Shown here one piece after another: positions 45,778 through 54,467 of a DNA stretch of 64,000 nt. Positions within the stretch are counted from its first letter, which is position 1. Each line of letters begins with the position of its first letter. The stretch is from positions 620,001 through 684,000 of the forward strand of contig NZ_RBCJ01000001.1 of assembly GCF_003626755.1 (NCBI RefSeq), written 5' to 3'. Below the pieces are notes generated by a model. The model saw only the letters and a list, made by a program, of their open reading frames with translations, was not told the origin of the DNA and searched no databases. Position numbers and translations under genes: made by a program. The stretch is from Ulvibacterium marinum. Its GTDB lineage: Bacteria > Bacteroidota > Bacteroidia > Flavobacteriales > Flavobacteriaceae.

Positions 45778-46140
45778 TTGGGAAAAGTAAAAGTAGAAAA
45801 CATAAGGGTCTACGGCCATCATGGTTGTTTAAAGGAAGAGACAGCCATTGGTAGCGAGTATCGTGTAGATGTTTCAATCGAGGCAGACCTGTCCAAGCCT
45901 TCGTTGTCCGATAGGCTTTCCGAGACAGTAGATTATGTTCATATTCATCGAATTGTAGTCGAGGAAATGAAGGTTCCATCCAAACTTTTGGAACATGTTT
46001 CTATGCGCATATTAAAACGGACTTTGAAGGAGTTGCAGATGGTGCAGGAAGTCACTGTTTCCGTATCTAAAATCAATCCTCCCATTGGAGGTGATGTGGA
46101 AATGGTTACGGTAGTTTTGACCGAAAAAAGAAGGTCTTAA
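45778..46140 (+). CDS. folB: Dihydroneopterin aldolase
   Basis: 120 residues from a TTG start at 45778; the frame has no ATG between the upstream stop (45748) and the first conserved residues, so TTG is forced. Folate-pathway enzyme that converts dihydroneopterin to 6-hydroxymethyl-dihydropterin. Motifs: IRVYGHHGCLKEETAIGSEY near residue 9 (substrate loop, with E following), SETVDYVHIHRIVVEEM near 45, LLEHVSMRILKRTL near 65 and the KINPPIGGDVEMVTV end. A perfect -7 element TAAATTTG lies at 45748-45755. tRNA-Cys follows. Confidence 0.93.
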   Translation: MGKVKVENIRVYGHHGCLKEETAIGSEYRVDVSIEADLSKPSLSDRLSETVDYVHIHRIVVEEMKVPSKLLEHVSMRILKRTLKELQMVQEVTVSVSKINPPIGGDVEMVTVVLTEKRRS

Positions 46141-46164
46141 ATTTTTCAATAGTTAAAAACGTAT

Positions 46165-46172
46165 TACCTTTG
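46165..46172 (+). promoter_or_regulatory. Candidate -7 element of the tRNA-Cys promoter
   Basis: TACCTTTG, an exact TAnnTTTG, 11 nt before the first base of the mature tRNA. The -33 region is T-rich but lacks a clear TTTG. Confidence 0.45.
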
Positions 46173-46183
46173 CAATCTTTATT

Positions 46184-46254
46184 GGCATCGTGGCCGAGTG
46201 GCTAGGCACAGCTCTGCAAAAGCTTGTACAGCGGTTCGAATCCGCTCGATGCCT
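46184..46254 (+). tRNA. tRNA-Cys (GCA)
   Basis: Cloverleaf of 71 nt: acceptor GGCATCG (46184-46190) pairs with CGATGCC (46247-46253); anticodon loop CTGCAAA gives anticodon GCA; T-arm GCGGTTCGAATCCGC; discriminator T at 46254, as expected for cysteine. CCA is not encoded. Confidence 0.96.
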
Positions 46255-46258
46255 CAAC

Positions 46259-46288
46259 AAAAACCCTCCTCTTAATAGGAGGGTTTTT
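46259..46288. terminator. Bidirectional rho-independent terminator
   Basis: CCCTCCT (46264-46270) pairs with AGGAGGG (46277-46283), flanked by AAAAA and TTTTT, so it can stop transcription from tRNA-Cys and from the convergent LysE-type gene. Confidence 0.88.
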
Positions 46289-46298
46289 GTTTAAACAC

Positions 46299-46970
46299 CT
46301 ACCTAATTTGCTCTATCTTTTCTATTCCTTTTTCAATATCAAATTTGTCCTTGGGCAAAAAACCCTTTATAATCAATACAAGCGCACAGATAATCAATAT
46401 AATGCCTAGACCTTTTTTTATCAAATGAATCCGTTTGTGTGTAAGCTTTCTTTTTAGTTGTTTGGCCAATAAAATCTTGAAAATATCGGTAATCAAATAA
46501 GCCGTTAACATGGTGACAAAGAAAATCAGGATTCGGTTGGGGTCATTGTCCAAGGTCGGACCCACAATAATAATCACCCCAAGCCAAAAAATCAAAACCC
46601 CAATGTTGATAAAATTCAACAAAAACCCTTTTACAGCAAGACCCAAATAATCCCCTTTACTTACCCTGAAGTTTGGTTTGGCCTCTTTATTCTCTCTTTT
46701 TACGAACACTATAATACCATAAACCAGTAGAATCATGCCTCCAAAGACGTAAAGCCCAGGTTGGTTGCTTAAGTTTTCCAACAATTGAAAACTACTGAAA
46801 TAGGCAATGAAAAGAAACAGGATATCCGCTACGATAACCCCGATATCAAAGAAAAGGGCCGCCCTAAAACCTTTTATAGCACTTGTCTCCAAAAGCACAA
46901 AGAAAACAGGGCCGATTGTAAAGCTTAATAGAAAGCCCAAAGGGATTGCCGCCTGTACGTCTTCAAACAT
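46299..46970 (-). CDS. LysE-type translocator (amino acid exporter family)
   Basis: 223 residues with six hydrophobic helices. The N-terminus AAIPLGFLLSFTIGPVFFVL carries the family's GPV/F pattern in the first helix, and NFINIGVLIFWLGVIIIVG is the fourth-helix motif with asparagine. A cytoplasmic basic loop (VKRENKEAKPNFRVSKGDY) lies near residue 95. The C-terminal tail after helix six is longer than usual and charged. The family exports amino acids or related small molecules; the substrate here is unknown. It starts 9 nt after the head-GIN gene and shares its strand. Confidence 0.85.
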   Translation of the reverse strand: MFEDVQAAIPLGFLLSFTIGPVFFVLLETSAIKGFRAALFFDIGVIVADILFLFIAYFSSFQLLENLSNQPGLYVFGGMILLVYGIIVFVKRENKEAKPNFRVSKGDYLGLAVKGFLLNFINIGVLIFWLGVIIIVGPTLDNDPNRILIFFVTMLTAYLITDIFKILLAKQLKRKLTHKRIHLIKKGLGIILIICALVLIIKGFLPKDKFDIEKGIEKIEQIR

Positions 46971-46979
46971 GAAATTTGC

Positions 46980-47660
46980 TTACATTCTGGTTATCTTCCC
47001 ACCAAATACTGTTTTTTCATCCATTTTTGCCGGATTTCCATGGACCAGTACTTCTCCTCCTGCTTTTACAGTAGCTTTCACATAGTTTGATGCATATATT
47101 TCCGCTCTTGATCCAGCATTGACATTAACTGTGGAAAATCCAGTTTTTAAATCCTTCCCTTCATATATTCCTCCAGTGTTTATAGCCACATCTTGTAAAT
47201 CCGATGAACCGTTAGCTTCAATAACACCACCGGTCACCGCCTTTACGAGTAGCTGCTCTACTTCGGCATTTATAGACAATTCTCCTCCTTCTTGCGCCTT
47301 AAGTTCCAAAACATCTTGTCTTATCGTTTCCTGTGAAGTGATTCTCGCATCTTCGTTTACGTCAATAACAACCAAATTCTCTGTATAATATAAATCTACA
47401 AAAGTTCGATAACCACTAAAAATCTTATCTATTTCCATGCGTAGCTTTAATGTCCCTCCATTATTTACAATAGCTACTTTTTTAGTATTGGCTCCTGTAA
47501 TGACCGCTCTATTAACATCTGATTTGATAAGATTTACAGATAATCCATCAAAGGCCTTTATCCGTACAAATTTATCCAATTCCTGTGTAAGCTTCTCATT
47601 TTGAGCGCTTATCAATTGAAAACTGCACAATAGTACCGTTAGCCACATCGACTTTTTCAT
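46980..47660 (-). CDS. Head-GIN domain (DUF2807) protein, probable adhesin-like beta-helix
   Basis: I start at ATG 47660 (226 residues), where MKKSMWLTVLLCSFQLISAQ is a signal peptide; the open frame begins 13 codons earlier. The body is the repetitive beta-strand pattern of DUF2807/head-GIN (FDGLSVNLIKSDVNRAVITG; VKAVTGGVIEANGSSDLQDV; INTGGIYEGKDLKTGFSTVN; ASNYVKATVKAGGEVLVHGN). It is predicted to be periplasmic or outer-surface. The function of the family is not settled. It lies between rnr and the LysE-type gene on the same strand. Confidence 0.85.
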   Translation of the reverse strand: MKKSMWLTVLLCSFQLISAQNEKLTQELDKFVRIKAFDGLSVNLIKSDVNRAVITGANTKKVAIVNNGGTLKLRMEIDKIFSGYRTFVDLYYTENLVVIDVNEDARITSQETIRQDVLELKAQEGGELSINAEVEQLLVKAVTGGVIEANGSSDLQDVAINTGGIYEGKDLKTGFSTVNVNAGSRAEIYASNYVKATVKAGGEVLVHGNPAKMDEKTVFGGKITRM

Positions 47661-47717
47661 GATATCCGTTTTTAGGTACGATAGTATTTCTTGGAACAAA
47701 ATCTATTCCAAAAACAA

Positions 47718-49916
47718 CTAGTGTTCATGCTTACCCAGAAGTGTGAAGTCCAGGTGCCTCTTTATCAAATCTGTTTTTTTCACCATTACTATTACTTCGT
47801 CACCAAGTTGATACATTTCTTTGGTTCGCTCTCCCACCAATGCATACTGCTTTTCATCAAAGATATAATAATCACCTTTTATATCACGTATACGCACCAT
47901 TCCCTCACATTTGTTCTCGATAATCTCAACATAGATGCCCCATTCCGTAACACCGCTGATTACACCTATAAATTCTTGATCCTGATGATCTTGCATAAAT
48001 TTAATCTGCATGTATTTAATGGAGTCCCTTTCCGCATTTGCGGCTAGGTTTTCCATATCCGACGAATGTTTACAACGTTCCTCATAAAGCTCGGTTTTTA
48101 AGGATTTCCCTTCATCCAAATAATGTTGTAAAAGTCGATGTACCATAACATCCGGATATCTCCTGATGGGCGAAGTGAAATGGGTATAGTAATCAAAGGC
48201 CAAACCATAGTGCCCGATATTTTCAGTAGTATAAATCGCTTTGCTCATGCTTCGTATAGCCAAGGTATCTACTAAATTCTGTTCTTTTTTACCTTTAACA
48301 TCTTCCAAGAGTTTGTTTAATGAGGCACTAATGGATTTTTTGTCCTTGAAATTCAGCTTATGTCCAAATCGAGAGACGATGCCGTTCAACGCTAACAATT
48401 TATCTTCATCCGGATTGTCATGTACCCTATACACGAAAGTCTTTTTTGGCTTCTGTTTTCCTATATATTCTGCAACTTTCTTATTGGCCAGTAACATAAA
48501 TTCCTCAATAAGCTTATTGGCATCTTTTGCTTCTTTAAAGTATACGCTTTCGGGTTCATTATTTTCAGTAAGGTTGAATCGTACTTCTACCTTATCAAAT
48601 GAAATAGCGCCCATTTCCATCCGTCTTAGTCGCATAATCTTGGCTAAATCATCCAAAACCAAAACTGCTTCTACTATTTCATCAGAGACTGAATATGCAT
48701 TTTCCCGAATCGATATTTCCTTGGGAATACTCGCTTCTTTGTTTTCTATAATATGCTGTGCTTCCTCATAGGCGAAACGTTCATTGGAGTTTATTACCGT
48801 ACGACCAAACCATTGATTTTTAAGCTCAGCTTTTTTAGTCATTTCAAAAACAGCGGAGAAAGTATATTTTTCTTCATTGGGACGTAGGGAACAGGCATTG
48901 TTGGATAAAATTTCTGGTAACATAGGCACCACCCTATCCACCAAATAAACTGATGTAGCCCGTTCATACGCCTCATCATCCAAAATGGTATCAGGCTTTA
49001 CATAGTGGGAAACGTCGGCAATATGTACACCAATTTCATAGTTTTCATTATCCAAGATCCTAAAGGATAGGGCATCATCAAAATCTTTGGCGTCCTTTGG
49101 ATCAATCGTAAAGGTAAGGGTATCCCTCATATCCCTTCGCTTTGCGATTTCCCCGGTTTTTATAGTGGTATCCAACTTTTTTGAAAAGTGTTCCACTTCC
49201 TTGGGAAATTCATAAGGGAGACCATATTCCGCCAAAATAGAATGGATTTCCGTATTATGTTCCCCAGGCCTTCCTAGTACATCAATAATTTTGCCGTATG
49301 GCGAATCCGCTTCCTCTGGCCAATCGGTAATTTCAACAATTACCTTATCGCCATCATCAACCTGTAAATTCTTTAACCTTTCTTTTGGTACAAAGATATC
49401 CGTATACATACCCATGTCCTTAGGCCGGACAAAGGCAAAATTCTGCTGGATATCCACTATTCCTACGAATTCGGTTTTAAACCGCTCCAATACACTGATA
49501 ATTTCCCCCTCTAACTTCTTTCCCTTTCTACTTGGAAAAACATATACTTCTACCTTATCCTTATTGAAAGCCCTATTCAATTTATTATATGGGACAAAGA
49601 CATCCTCATCCATTCCTTCGATTATCACATAAGCGTTTCCTCTTCCTGTGATATCCACAATCCCATTAAGATGTGATTTGGAAGCTTCAATGGCCTTGTA
49701 ATTGCCTCGCTCTACTTCCAATATCCTCTTTTTTTCCTTTAGCTGCCCCAATCTTTTAATAAGTACATTTCTATCTTGGGTATCGGTAAGTCCTATTTTG
49801 GAGGCTATTTGTTTATAGTTGAAGCTTTTCTTCGGTTCTCTTTCAAGTACGGTAAAAATACCTTTGGTAATTTCATTTCTTCTATGATTTCTCGCCTTCT
49901 TCTTTCTTTTTGACAT
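47718..49916 (-). CDS. rnr: Ribonuclease R
   Basis: 732 residues. Processive 3'-5' exoribonuclease that degrades structured RNA. Parts in order: basic N-terminus (MSKRKKKARNHRRNEITKGI) and winged helix to about residue 70, two cold-shock domains (GRGNAYVIIEGMDEDVFVPY; NFAFVRPKDMGMYTDIFVPK), RNB catalytic domain with metal-binding aspartates in TIDPKDAKDFDDALSFRILD near residue 270 and HFTSPIRRYPDVMVHRLLQH near 590, and a C-terminal S1 domain (FIGVISGVTEWGIYVEIIEN). Length and motifs are complete. Confidence 0.97.
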   Translation of the reverse strand: MSKRKKKARNHRRNEITKGIFTVLEREPKKSFNYKQIASKIGLTDTQDRNVLIKRLGQLKEKKRILEVERGNYKAIEASKSHLNGIVDITGRGNAYVIIEGMDEDVFVPYNKLNRAFNKDKVEVYVFPSRKGKKLEGEIISVLERFKTEFVGIVDIQQNFAFVRPKDMGMYTDIFVPKERLKNLQVDDGDKVIVEITDWPEEADSPYGKIIDVLGRPGEHNTEIHSILAEYGLPYEFPKEVEHFSKKLDTTIKTGEIAKRRDMRDTLTFTIDPKDAKDFDDALSFRILDNENYEIGVHIADVSHYVKPDTILDDEAYERATSVYLVDRVVPMLPEILSNNACSLRPNEEKYTFSAVFEMTKKAELKNQWFGRTVINSNERFAYEEAQHIIENKEASIPKEISIRENAYSVSDEIVEAVLVLDDLAKIMRLRRMEMGAISFDKVEVRFNLTENNEPESVYFKEAKDANKLIEEFMLLANKKVAEYIGKQKPKKTFVYRVHDNPDEDKLLALNGIVSRFGHKLNFKDKKSISASLNKLLEDVKGKKEQNLVDTLAIRSMSKAIYTTENIGHYGLAFDYYTHFTSPIRRYPDVMVHRLLQHYLDEGKSLKTELYEERCKHSSDMENLAANAERDSIKYMQIKFMQDHQDQEFIGVISGVTEWGIYVEIIENKCEGMVRIRDIKGDYYIFDEKQYALVGERTKEMYQLGDEVIVMVKKTDLIKRHLDFTLLGKHEH

Positions 49917-50492
49917 TCATTTTTATTTGCGTCGAAAATTACGAATTATAATCCACTACCAACTTTTCATATGCGTCCAAAAAACATTTTGAAGCTTATT
50001 AACAGTATTACATACTATTAATCTTAATTTTTTAAATATTGAAATAAAAATGATGATGATAATGGTATGTTAATAGCGGGTAAAAATAAAATGCATGGAA
50101 CTTGTTTTGAACCGAATTAATTTTTTATTTACAATTTTTACCATTGCCTTACTTTTCAAAATCAATGGATTATCGGAGTTATCAAAGTAGGTTGATAAAC
50201 CATCTTAACATGTTTTTTTTGAAAAGTTAATGTTATTTTAATGTTAATTAGATTGCAAAACGGACTTATAGAATGCTGTTATTTTTTTACATATTATTTA
50301 TTCATTTTAGGAATTGTTTCGTAAAGCGAATTCTAAAGCAAATTCCAAAATTTTAAATCCATCTTTTTTGCTAATCTTATCAACAGGTAATGAATTAGTA
50401 ATTACAGATAATGAACAAATAGCAAAACATTTTAGATTTATTATGCTAGCTCCGTATTTTGTACATTTGTTTACAAATCAAATCACTATACC
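49917..50492. other. Long AT-rich divergent intergenic region
   Basis: 576 nt between rnr and rpiB, the longest gene-free stretch here and visibly richer in A+T than its surroundings. It contains a 60-codon frame at 50314-50496 that I reject, and a short direct repeat (GCGAATTC/GCAAATTCC near 50327-50345). A candidate -7 element for rpiB is at 50462-50469. Nothing else can be assigned; a small RNA is possible but unsupported. Confidence 0.5.
50462..50469 (+). promoter_or_regulatory. Candidate -7 element of the rpiB promoter
   Basis: TACATTTG, exact TAnnTTTG, 23 nt before the rpiB ATG. The -33 region has TTTA instead of TTTG. Confidence 0.4.
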
Positions 50493-50924
50493 ATGAAGAT
50501 ATCCATAGGAAACGACCACGCCGGAACCGAGTATAAGTTGGCAGTAATCGGGCTTCTAAAATCAATGGGGAAAGAAGTGATAAATCATGGGACGGATGGA
50601 GCTGATGGTGTGGATTACCCAGATTTTGTACATCCAGTGGCAGAGGATGTTGAAAGCGGCAAAGCCGATTACGGTATTGTTGTTTGTGGTAGCGGCAACG
50701 GTGCATCTATGACTGCCAATAAACATCAAAAAATACGTTGTGCCCTATGCTGGAACAAAGAAATAGTGGAGTTGGCCAGGGAACATAATGATGCCAACAT
50801 CCTTAGTTTGCCCGCTCGGTTTATTTCACTGCCCCAGGCATTGCAAATGGTAAAGACTTTTTTTAGCACGGAATTTGCCGGTGGACGTCATGAAAGGAGA
50901 ATCGAAAAGATTCCGTGCAAGTAA
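50493..50924 (+). CDS. rpiB: Ribose-5-phosphate isomerase B
   Basis: 143 residues of the RpiB/LacA family, which interconverts ribose 5-phosphate and ribulose 5-phosphate. The N-terminus ISIGNDHAGTEYKLAVIG has the conserved DHAG, followed by DGVDYPDFVHPVAEDVESGK near residue 40, the anion-hole/catalytic cysteine region GIVVCGSGNGASMTANKHQK near 68, and NDANILSLPARF near 105. It is followed by a CDF transporter gene after 42 nt on the same strand. Confidence 0.95.
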   Translation: MKISIGNDHAGTEYKLAVIGLLKSMGKEVINHGTDGADGVDYPDFVHPVAEDVESGKADYGIVVCGSGNGASMTANKHQKIRCALCWNKEIVELAREHNDANILSLPARFISLPQALQMVKTFFSTEFAGGRHERRIEKIPCK

Positions 50925-50966
50925 TCAATCTACCCAAAGATTTTATCTTTTTTTTGAACATAAGTA

Positions 50967-51881
50967 ATGGGGCATACACATCATAATCACTCCCACTCCC
51001 ATCCTGATGTAAAAGGTAGAAACCTTATTATTTCCATACTTCTAAATATACTTATTACGGTTTCACAGGTTATCGGAGGGCTAGTTTCCGGAAGTCTGGC
51101 CCTACTTTCAGATGCACTTCACAACTTTAGCGATGTAATGTCCCTCGTTATAAGTTATATTGCCAATGTGCTTTCTAAAAAGGAGGCTTCCACAAACAAG
51201 ACTTTTGGTTATAAACGTGCGGAAATAATCGCGGCATTTGTAAACTCCGCTACACTTATCGTTGTCGCTATTATTTTGATAAAGGAAGCCGTTGAACGTT
51301 TCTTAACTCCCCAGGAAATAGAATCTGATTTAGTGATTTGGCTGTCCTTATTGGGAATTGCCGCAAATGGCTTTAGTGTTTTTCTTTTGAAAGGTACTAC
51401 AAGCAACAATATGAATATGAAATCGGCCTATTTACACTTATTAACGGATATGATGGCTTCAATTGCTGTTCTTGTTGGGGGGCTGCTTATGAAATTTTAT
51501 CAGGTGTATTGGGTGGATACAGCCCTAACTCTGGCTATAGCATTGTATCTTATTTATATGGGATACGATCTTTTAAAGAATTCAACAAGAGTATTGATGT
51601 TGTTTACTCCTCATACTATACAGGTTCAAAAAATTGTGGAAGCTATTAAACGGATAAGGCACATCCGAAATGTACATCATGTACATATTTGGCAATTAAA
51701 CGACAGTGAGGTACATCTTGAGGCTCATATTGATTTCAAGGAGGATATAAAATTATCCGAGTTTGATATTATTTTGGAACAAATAGAAGAGGAGATGTAC
51801 CATGAATATGGTATCAATCACGTAAACATTCAACCGGAATTTGGTAAGTGCGATAGTAAAAATGTAATTGTTCAGGACTAA
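50967..51881 (+). CDS. Cation diffusion facilitator family transporter (zinc-type)
   Basis: 304 residues. A His-rich N-terminus (MGHTHHNHSHSHPDVKGRN) precedes six membrane helices. The metal sites are visible: LLSDALHNFSDVMSLVISYI in helix two and YLHLLTDMMASIAVLVGGLL in helix five, both with the H/D-xxx-D pattern of zinc transporters. The C-terminal cytoplasmic ferredoxin-like domain carries HIRNVHHVHIWQLND. Such transporters export Zn2+ (also Cd2+ or Co2+) in exchange for protons. The stop overlaps the next ATG by 1 nt (TAATG), so the acetyltransferase is translationally coupled. Confidence 0.93.
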   Translation: MGHTHHNHSHSHPDVKGRNLIISILLNILITVSQVIGGLVSGSLALLSDALHNFSDVMSLVISYIANVLSKKEASTNKTFGYKRAEIIAAFVNSATLIVVAIILIKEAVERFLTPQEIESDLVIWLSLLGIAANGFSVFLLKGTTSNNMNMKSAYLHLLTDMMASIAVLVGGLLMKFYQVYWVDTALTLAIALYLIYMGYDLLKNSTRVLMLFTPHTIQVQKIVEAIKRIRHIRNVHHVHIWQLNDSEVHLEAHIDFKEDIKLSEFDIILEQIEEEMYHEYGINHVNIQPEFGKCDSKNVIVQD

Positions 51882-52324
51882 TGCTACATATCTCCGTAAA
51901 AAGATTTCAGGAGCTTTCCAATACAGAGTTATACGGAATTTTACAATTGCGCTCCGAGGTTTTTGTTGTTGAGCAGCAATGTGTTTATCAAGATTTGGAT
52001 GGGAAAGACCAAAAGGCACTTCACGTAATTGGCCATAATGGAGGAAATGTGTTGGCCTACACGCGTATTTTTGGCCCCGGGGATTATGTGGAAACTGCCA
52101 GTATTGGTAGGGTAGTGGTCAGGGCATCAGAACGTAAATACGGTTATGGAAAGGAGATTATGAAGGCATCTATCAACGCCGTTGAGAAGCATTTTGGCGA
52201 GAAAAAAATACATGTTTCCGCTCAATTATATCTGGAGCGCTTTTATCATGAACTCGGATTTGAACAAATAGGGAAGGGATATCTGGAAGATGGAATTCCG
52301 CATATAGGAATGTTAAAGCAATGA
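51881..52324 (+). CDS. GNAT-family N-acetyltransferase, ElaA-like
   Basis: 147 residues. ElaA-type features: an N-terminal FQELSNTELYGILQLRSEVF with VVEQQCVYQDLDGKDQKALH, then the acetyl-CoA-binding region ASIGRVVVRASERKYGYGKE (motif A, with R/Q-x-x-G-x-G/A as RKYGYGKE) and a C-terminal ERFYHELGFEQIGKGYLEDG. The acceptor substrate is unknown. The start overlaps the stop of the CDF gene, so the two are expressed together, with no clear functional reason. Confidence 0.9.
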   Translation: MLHISVKRFQELSNTELYGILQLRSEVFVVEQQCVYQDLDGKDQKALHVIGHNGGNVLAYTRIFGPGDYVETASIGRVVVRASERKYGYGKEIMKASINAVEKHFGEKKIHVSAQLYLERFYHELGFEQIGKGYLEDGIPHIGMLKQ

Positions 52325-52379
52325 ACACCACCGATTACATCTAAGTCATTGCTACTGGCTGGGGTATTTTTTATTTCCC

Positions 52380-52754
52380 TTAAATCTTTATGGGTTCCTT
52401 GTTGGTGAGATTAATTTCTTCCAAAAGCTTATCCGTAAATTTGTAGTGTCCTCTTGTGGTTATGATTCGGAACCGGTCGGATTTCATACGGCTCAAAGCG
52501 TCCAGAAACAACCACTTTGTCTTTAGCAGACGAGATTTTTCGGATTTTAGACTAATGTCAAAGAAATACTTCATGCCGTTTTTCACGGCAACAATATCCG
52601 GTGTAATTCGGTTCCCACTCTCTTTTCTAAGATAGGATTTTGGGCATTCATAACCCTCTAAATCAGCTTTGATATTCTCAAAACCTGTGGCCTCTAAATG
52701 ATGGATGGATTTTTCTAAAAACTCCCTGTTCTCTAACTTTTCTAAGTTTATCAT
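52380..52754 (-). CDS. Conserved-looking small protein of unknown function
   Basis: 124 residues, no signal peptide, no membrane helix. The order of elements (an N-terminal helix, then NRITPDIVAVKNGMKYFFDI, SLKSEKSRLLKTKWLFLDAL and RFRIITTRGHYKFTDKLLEE) recalls a small PD-(D/E)XK nuclease fold: P-D before a strand, then an acidic residue and a lysine (FDISLK). The spacing of the last motif is not canonical (D-x-x-x-K), so this is only a resemblance. It is convergent with the acetyltransferase gene; a cytosine methyltransferase lies two genes upstream on the same strand. Confidence 0.6.
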   Translation of the reverse strand: MINLEKLENREFLEKSIHHLEATGFENIKADLEGYECPKSYLRKESGNRITPDIVAVKNGMKYFFDISLKSEKSRLLKTKWLFLDALSRMKSDRFRIITTRGHYKFTDKLLEEINLTNKEPIKI

Positions 52755-52895
52755 AATGGATAAAATAGAAGAAAAAAACTACAATTCCAAATTTTAAACA
52801 CTGATTAACAGTAGTTTATGACTTAAAATAACACGAAACAGACAGTTCTCCTTCTCTGTTTTTCACTATTATTTAGCCATAAAAGTCTACATAAA

Positions 52896-53192
52896 TCAAC
52901 CAATAAGGGTCATTTCATTCAAGGTGAATTCTTCAATGGCACCCTCTGTAGCTTTTCTATAATCTGATATATGGGAATTGTTAATGTGTTTTTGCCACAA
53001 TTCACGAGAACTCCAATTTTCATAGAACAAAAAGAGATTTTTGTTTTCATTATCCTGGTGCAGGTCATAATTGATACAACCCTCTTCCTTTCTGGTAATT
53101 TCGATTAATTTGAGAAGTTCATTTTTAACGAATTCCTTCTTTTCAGGTTTTACCAAAATTCTTGCGATAACTGTTAATTGATTGTTATTCAT
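52896..53192 (-). CDS. Antibiotic biosynthesis monooxygenase (ABM) domain protein, YgiN-like
   Basis: 98 residues that form one ABM ferredoxin-like domain: LTVIARILVKPEKKEFVKNE, TRKEEGCINYDLHQDNENKN and LFLFYENWSSRELWQKHINN, with HIS/HINN giving the family histidine. Members act on quinols, haem or polyketides; the substrate cannot be assigned. It lies 42 nt after the DNA methyltransferase on the same strand. Confidence 0.85.
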   Translation of the reverse strand: MNNNQLTVIARILVKPEKKEFVKNELLKLIEITRKEEGCINYDLHQDNENKNLFLFYENWSSRELWQKHINNSHISDYRKATEGAIEEFTLNEMTLIG

Positions 53193-53234
53193 AGTTTTTA
53201 AGATATTTTAATTTTCAAATTTCTTTCGGAAGTA

Positions 53235-54467
53235 CTAATGTGAGTGATTTATTTTATTACGAAGCGATTCCGCTATATTACCTACTACCCCAATTACTAG
53301 CGCATTACCCATAAAAAAAGCTCTTTTGGTATCAGAAATACCTTCCAACTTGGTATGGTTGTCCGGGAACATATTTAGACGTTCCAATTCTACTGGGGTC
53401 AATCTTCTTAACCCTTTTTGGGTGTGTATTACGTGTTTAAACCGAGACGGACTTTTGCCGCCTTCACCGGTAATAATGGTACGTGATGCATTGTCCAAGG
53501 AGTCCGGAAAAACCATCCCTCCCTCGCTATAATTATACGTAAATCCATTTTTGGCCGTTCTTACTTCTTTTTTGGCACCTTTAAGATATTCCCACTTTGG
53601 AAAGTCTTGTTGGGAAATAAAGAAATCTTCTGTAACATCGCCATTTTGAAGCACGTCACCCAGGAATATTCGTTTTCCTGTATAGTTTGGAATGGTTTTA
53701 ATCGTAAACACTTTGCCATTTATGAAGACCCCAGTATTCTGAAAAGGGGATAACTTCTCGCCTTTATTGAAGTTATTGGAGATTGAAATAAGGTCTCCGT
53801 CCAAAACAAAGGAATTAATTGGTTGGGAAGGTTTTTCGATAGGAAATGCTTGGGCCATCGTTCCAGTTTGGTATAGCCATTCGGATTTATCCACATTTTT
53901 CAAAGATTTAAAAATAGAAGATGACTTGTGATAACCTAAGAAAAAAACCCTTCTCCTTCTTTGAGGCATTCCGTAATCCGCCGCATTGATGATACGCCAT
54001 TCTACTGCGTAACCCATATTCTCCAGACTTTTGAGCATAATAGCAAAATCTCTGCCCCGCTGCAAAGAAGGAGATTTTAATAAACGATCCACATTTTCAA
54101 AAAACAAATATTTGGGTTTGTTCTTCTTTTCCGAGAGTATGCGATGGATGCTCCACCATAGAACCCCTTTTTTTCCAATGAGTCCTTTGGAGCTTTGTAG
54201 TGTGGTCGCTACGGAATAATCTTGACAGGGAAACCCTCCCACCAATATATCGGCATCCGGAATATCTGAAGTAGGTACTTCGGCAATATCTTGGTTGCTA
54301 TGGTTTTTGCTTCCAAAGCGTGCTTCATAGACCATAGAAGCATGTTGTGTCTTAGTGCCAGGTTCCCATTGGTTGCTCCAGACTATCTCATAAAAACCTG
54401 TTTTCTCGAGACTTAGTCTAAATCCACCAACCCCGGCAAATAGTTCTATGACCTTAAGTTTTTCCAT
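53235..54467 (-). CDS. DNA (cytosine-5-)-methyltransferase
   Basis: 410 residues with the C5-MTase motifs in order: I, VIELFAGVGGFRLSLEKTG near residue 6; IV, ILVGGFPCQDYSVATTLQSS with the catalytic cysteine near residue 80; VI, KYLFFENVDRLLKSPSLQRG near 120; VIII, YGMPQRRRRVFFLGYHKSSS near 165; and IX-X at the end, LRRLTPVELERLNMFPDNHT and AFFMGNALVIGVV. A target-recognition region of about 170 residues separates VIII and IX. The recognition sequence is unknown. No restriction endonuclease gene is recognisable beside it, so it may be an orphan or a regulatory methylase. Confidence 0.95.
   Translation of the reverse strand: MEKLKVIELFAGVGGFRLSLEKTGFYEIVWSNQWEPGTKTQHASMVYEARFGSKNHSNQDIAEVPTSDIPDADILVGGFPCQDYSVATTLQSSKGLIGKKGVLWWSIHRILSEKKNKPKYLFFENVDRLLKSPSLQRGRDFAIMLKSLENMGYAVEWRIINAADYGMPQRRRRVFFLGYHKSSSIFKSLKNVDKSEWLYQTGTMAQAFPIEKPSQPINSFVLDGDLISISNNFNKGEKLSPFQNTGVFINGKVFTIKTIPNYTGKRIFLGDVLQNGDVTEDFFISQQDFPKWEYLKGAKKEVRTAKNGFTYNYSEGGMVFPDSLDNASRTIITGEGGKSPSRFKHVIHTQKGLRRLTPVELERLNMFPDNHTKLEGISDTKRAFFMGNALVIGVVGNIAESLRNKINHSH

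Noticed and set aside
50314-50496. A 60-codon frame upstream of rpiB
   Set aside because: It begins from a weak start in AT-rich DNA, crosses the likely rpiB promoter and overlaps the rpiB ATG; no motif or membrane pattern supports it.
53235-54467. Classical restriction-modification or phage-defence island
   Set aside because: Only the methyltransferase is recognisable; no endonuclease, specificity subunit, integrase or other defence gene lies nearby.
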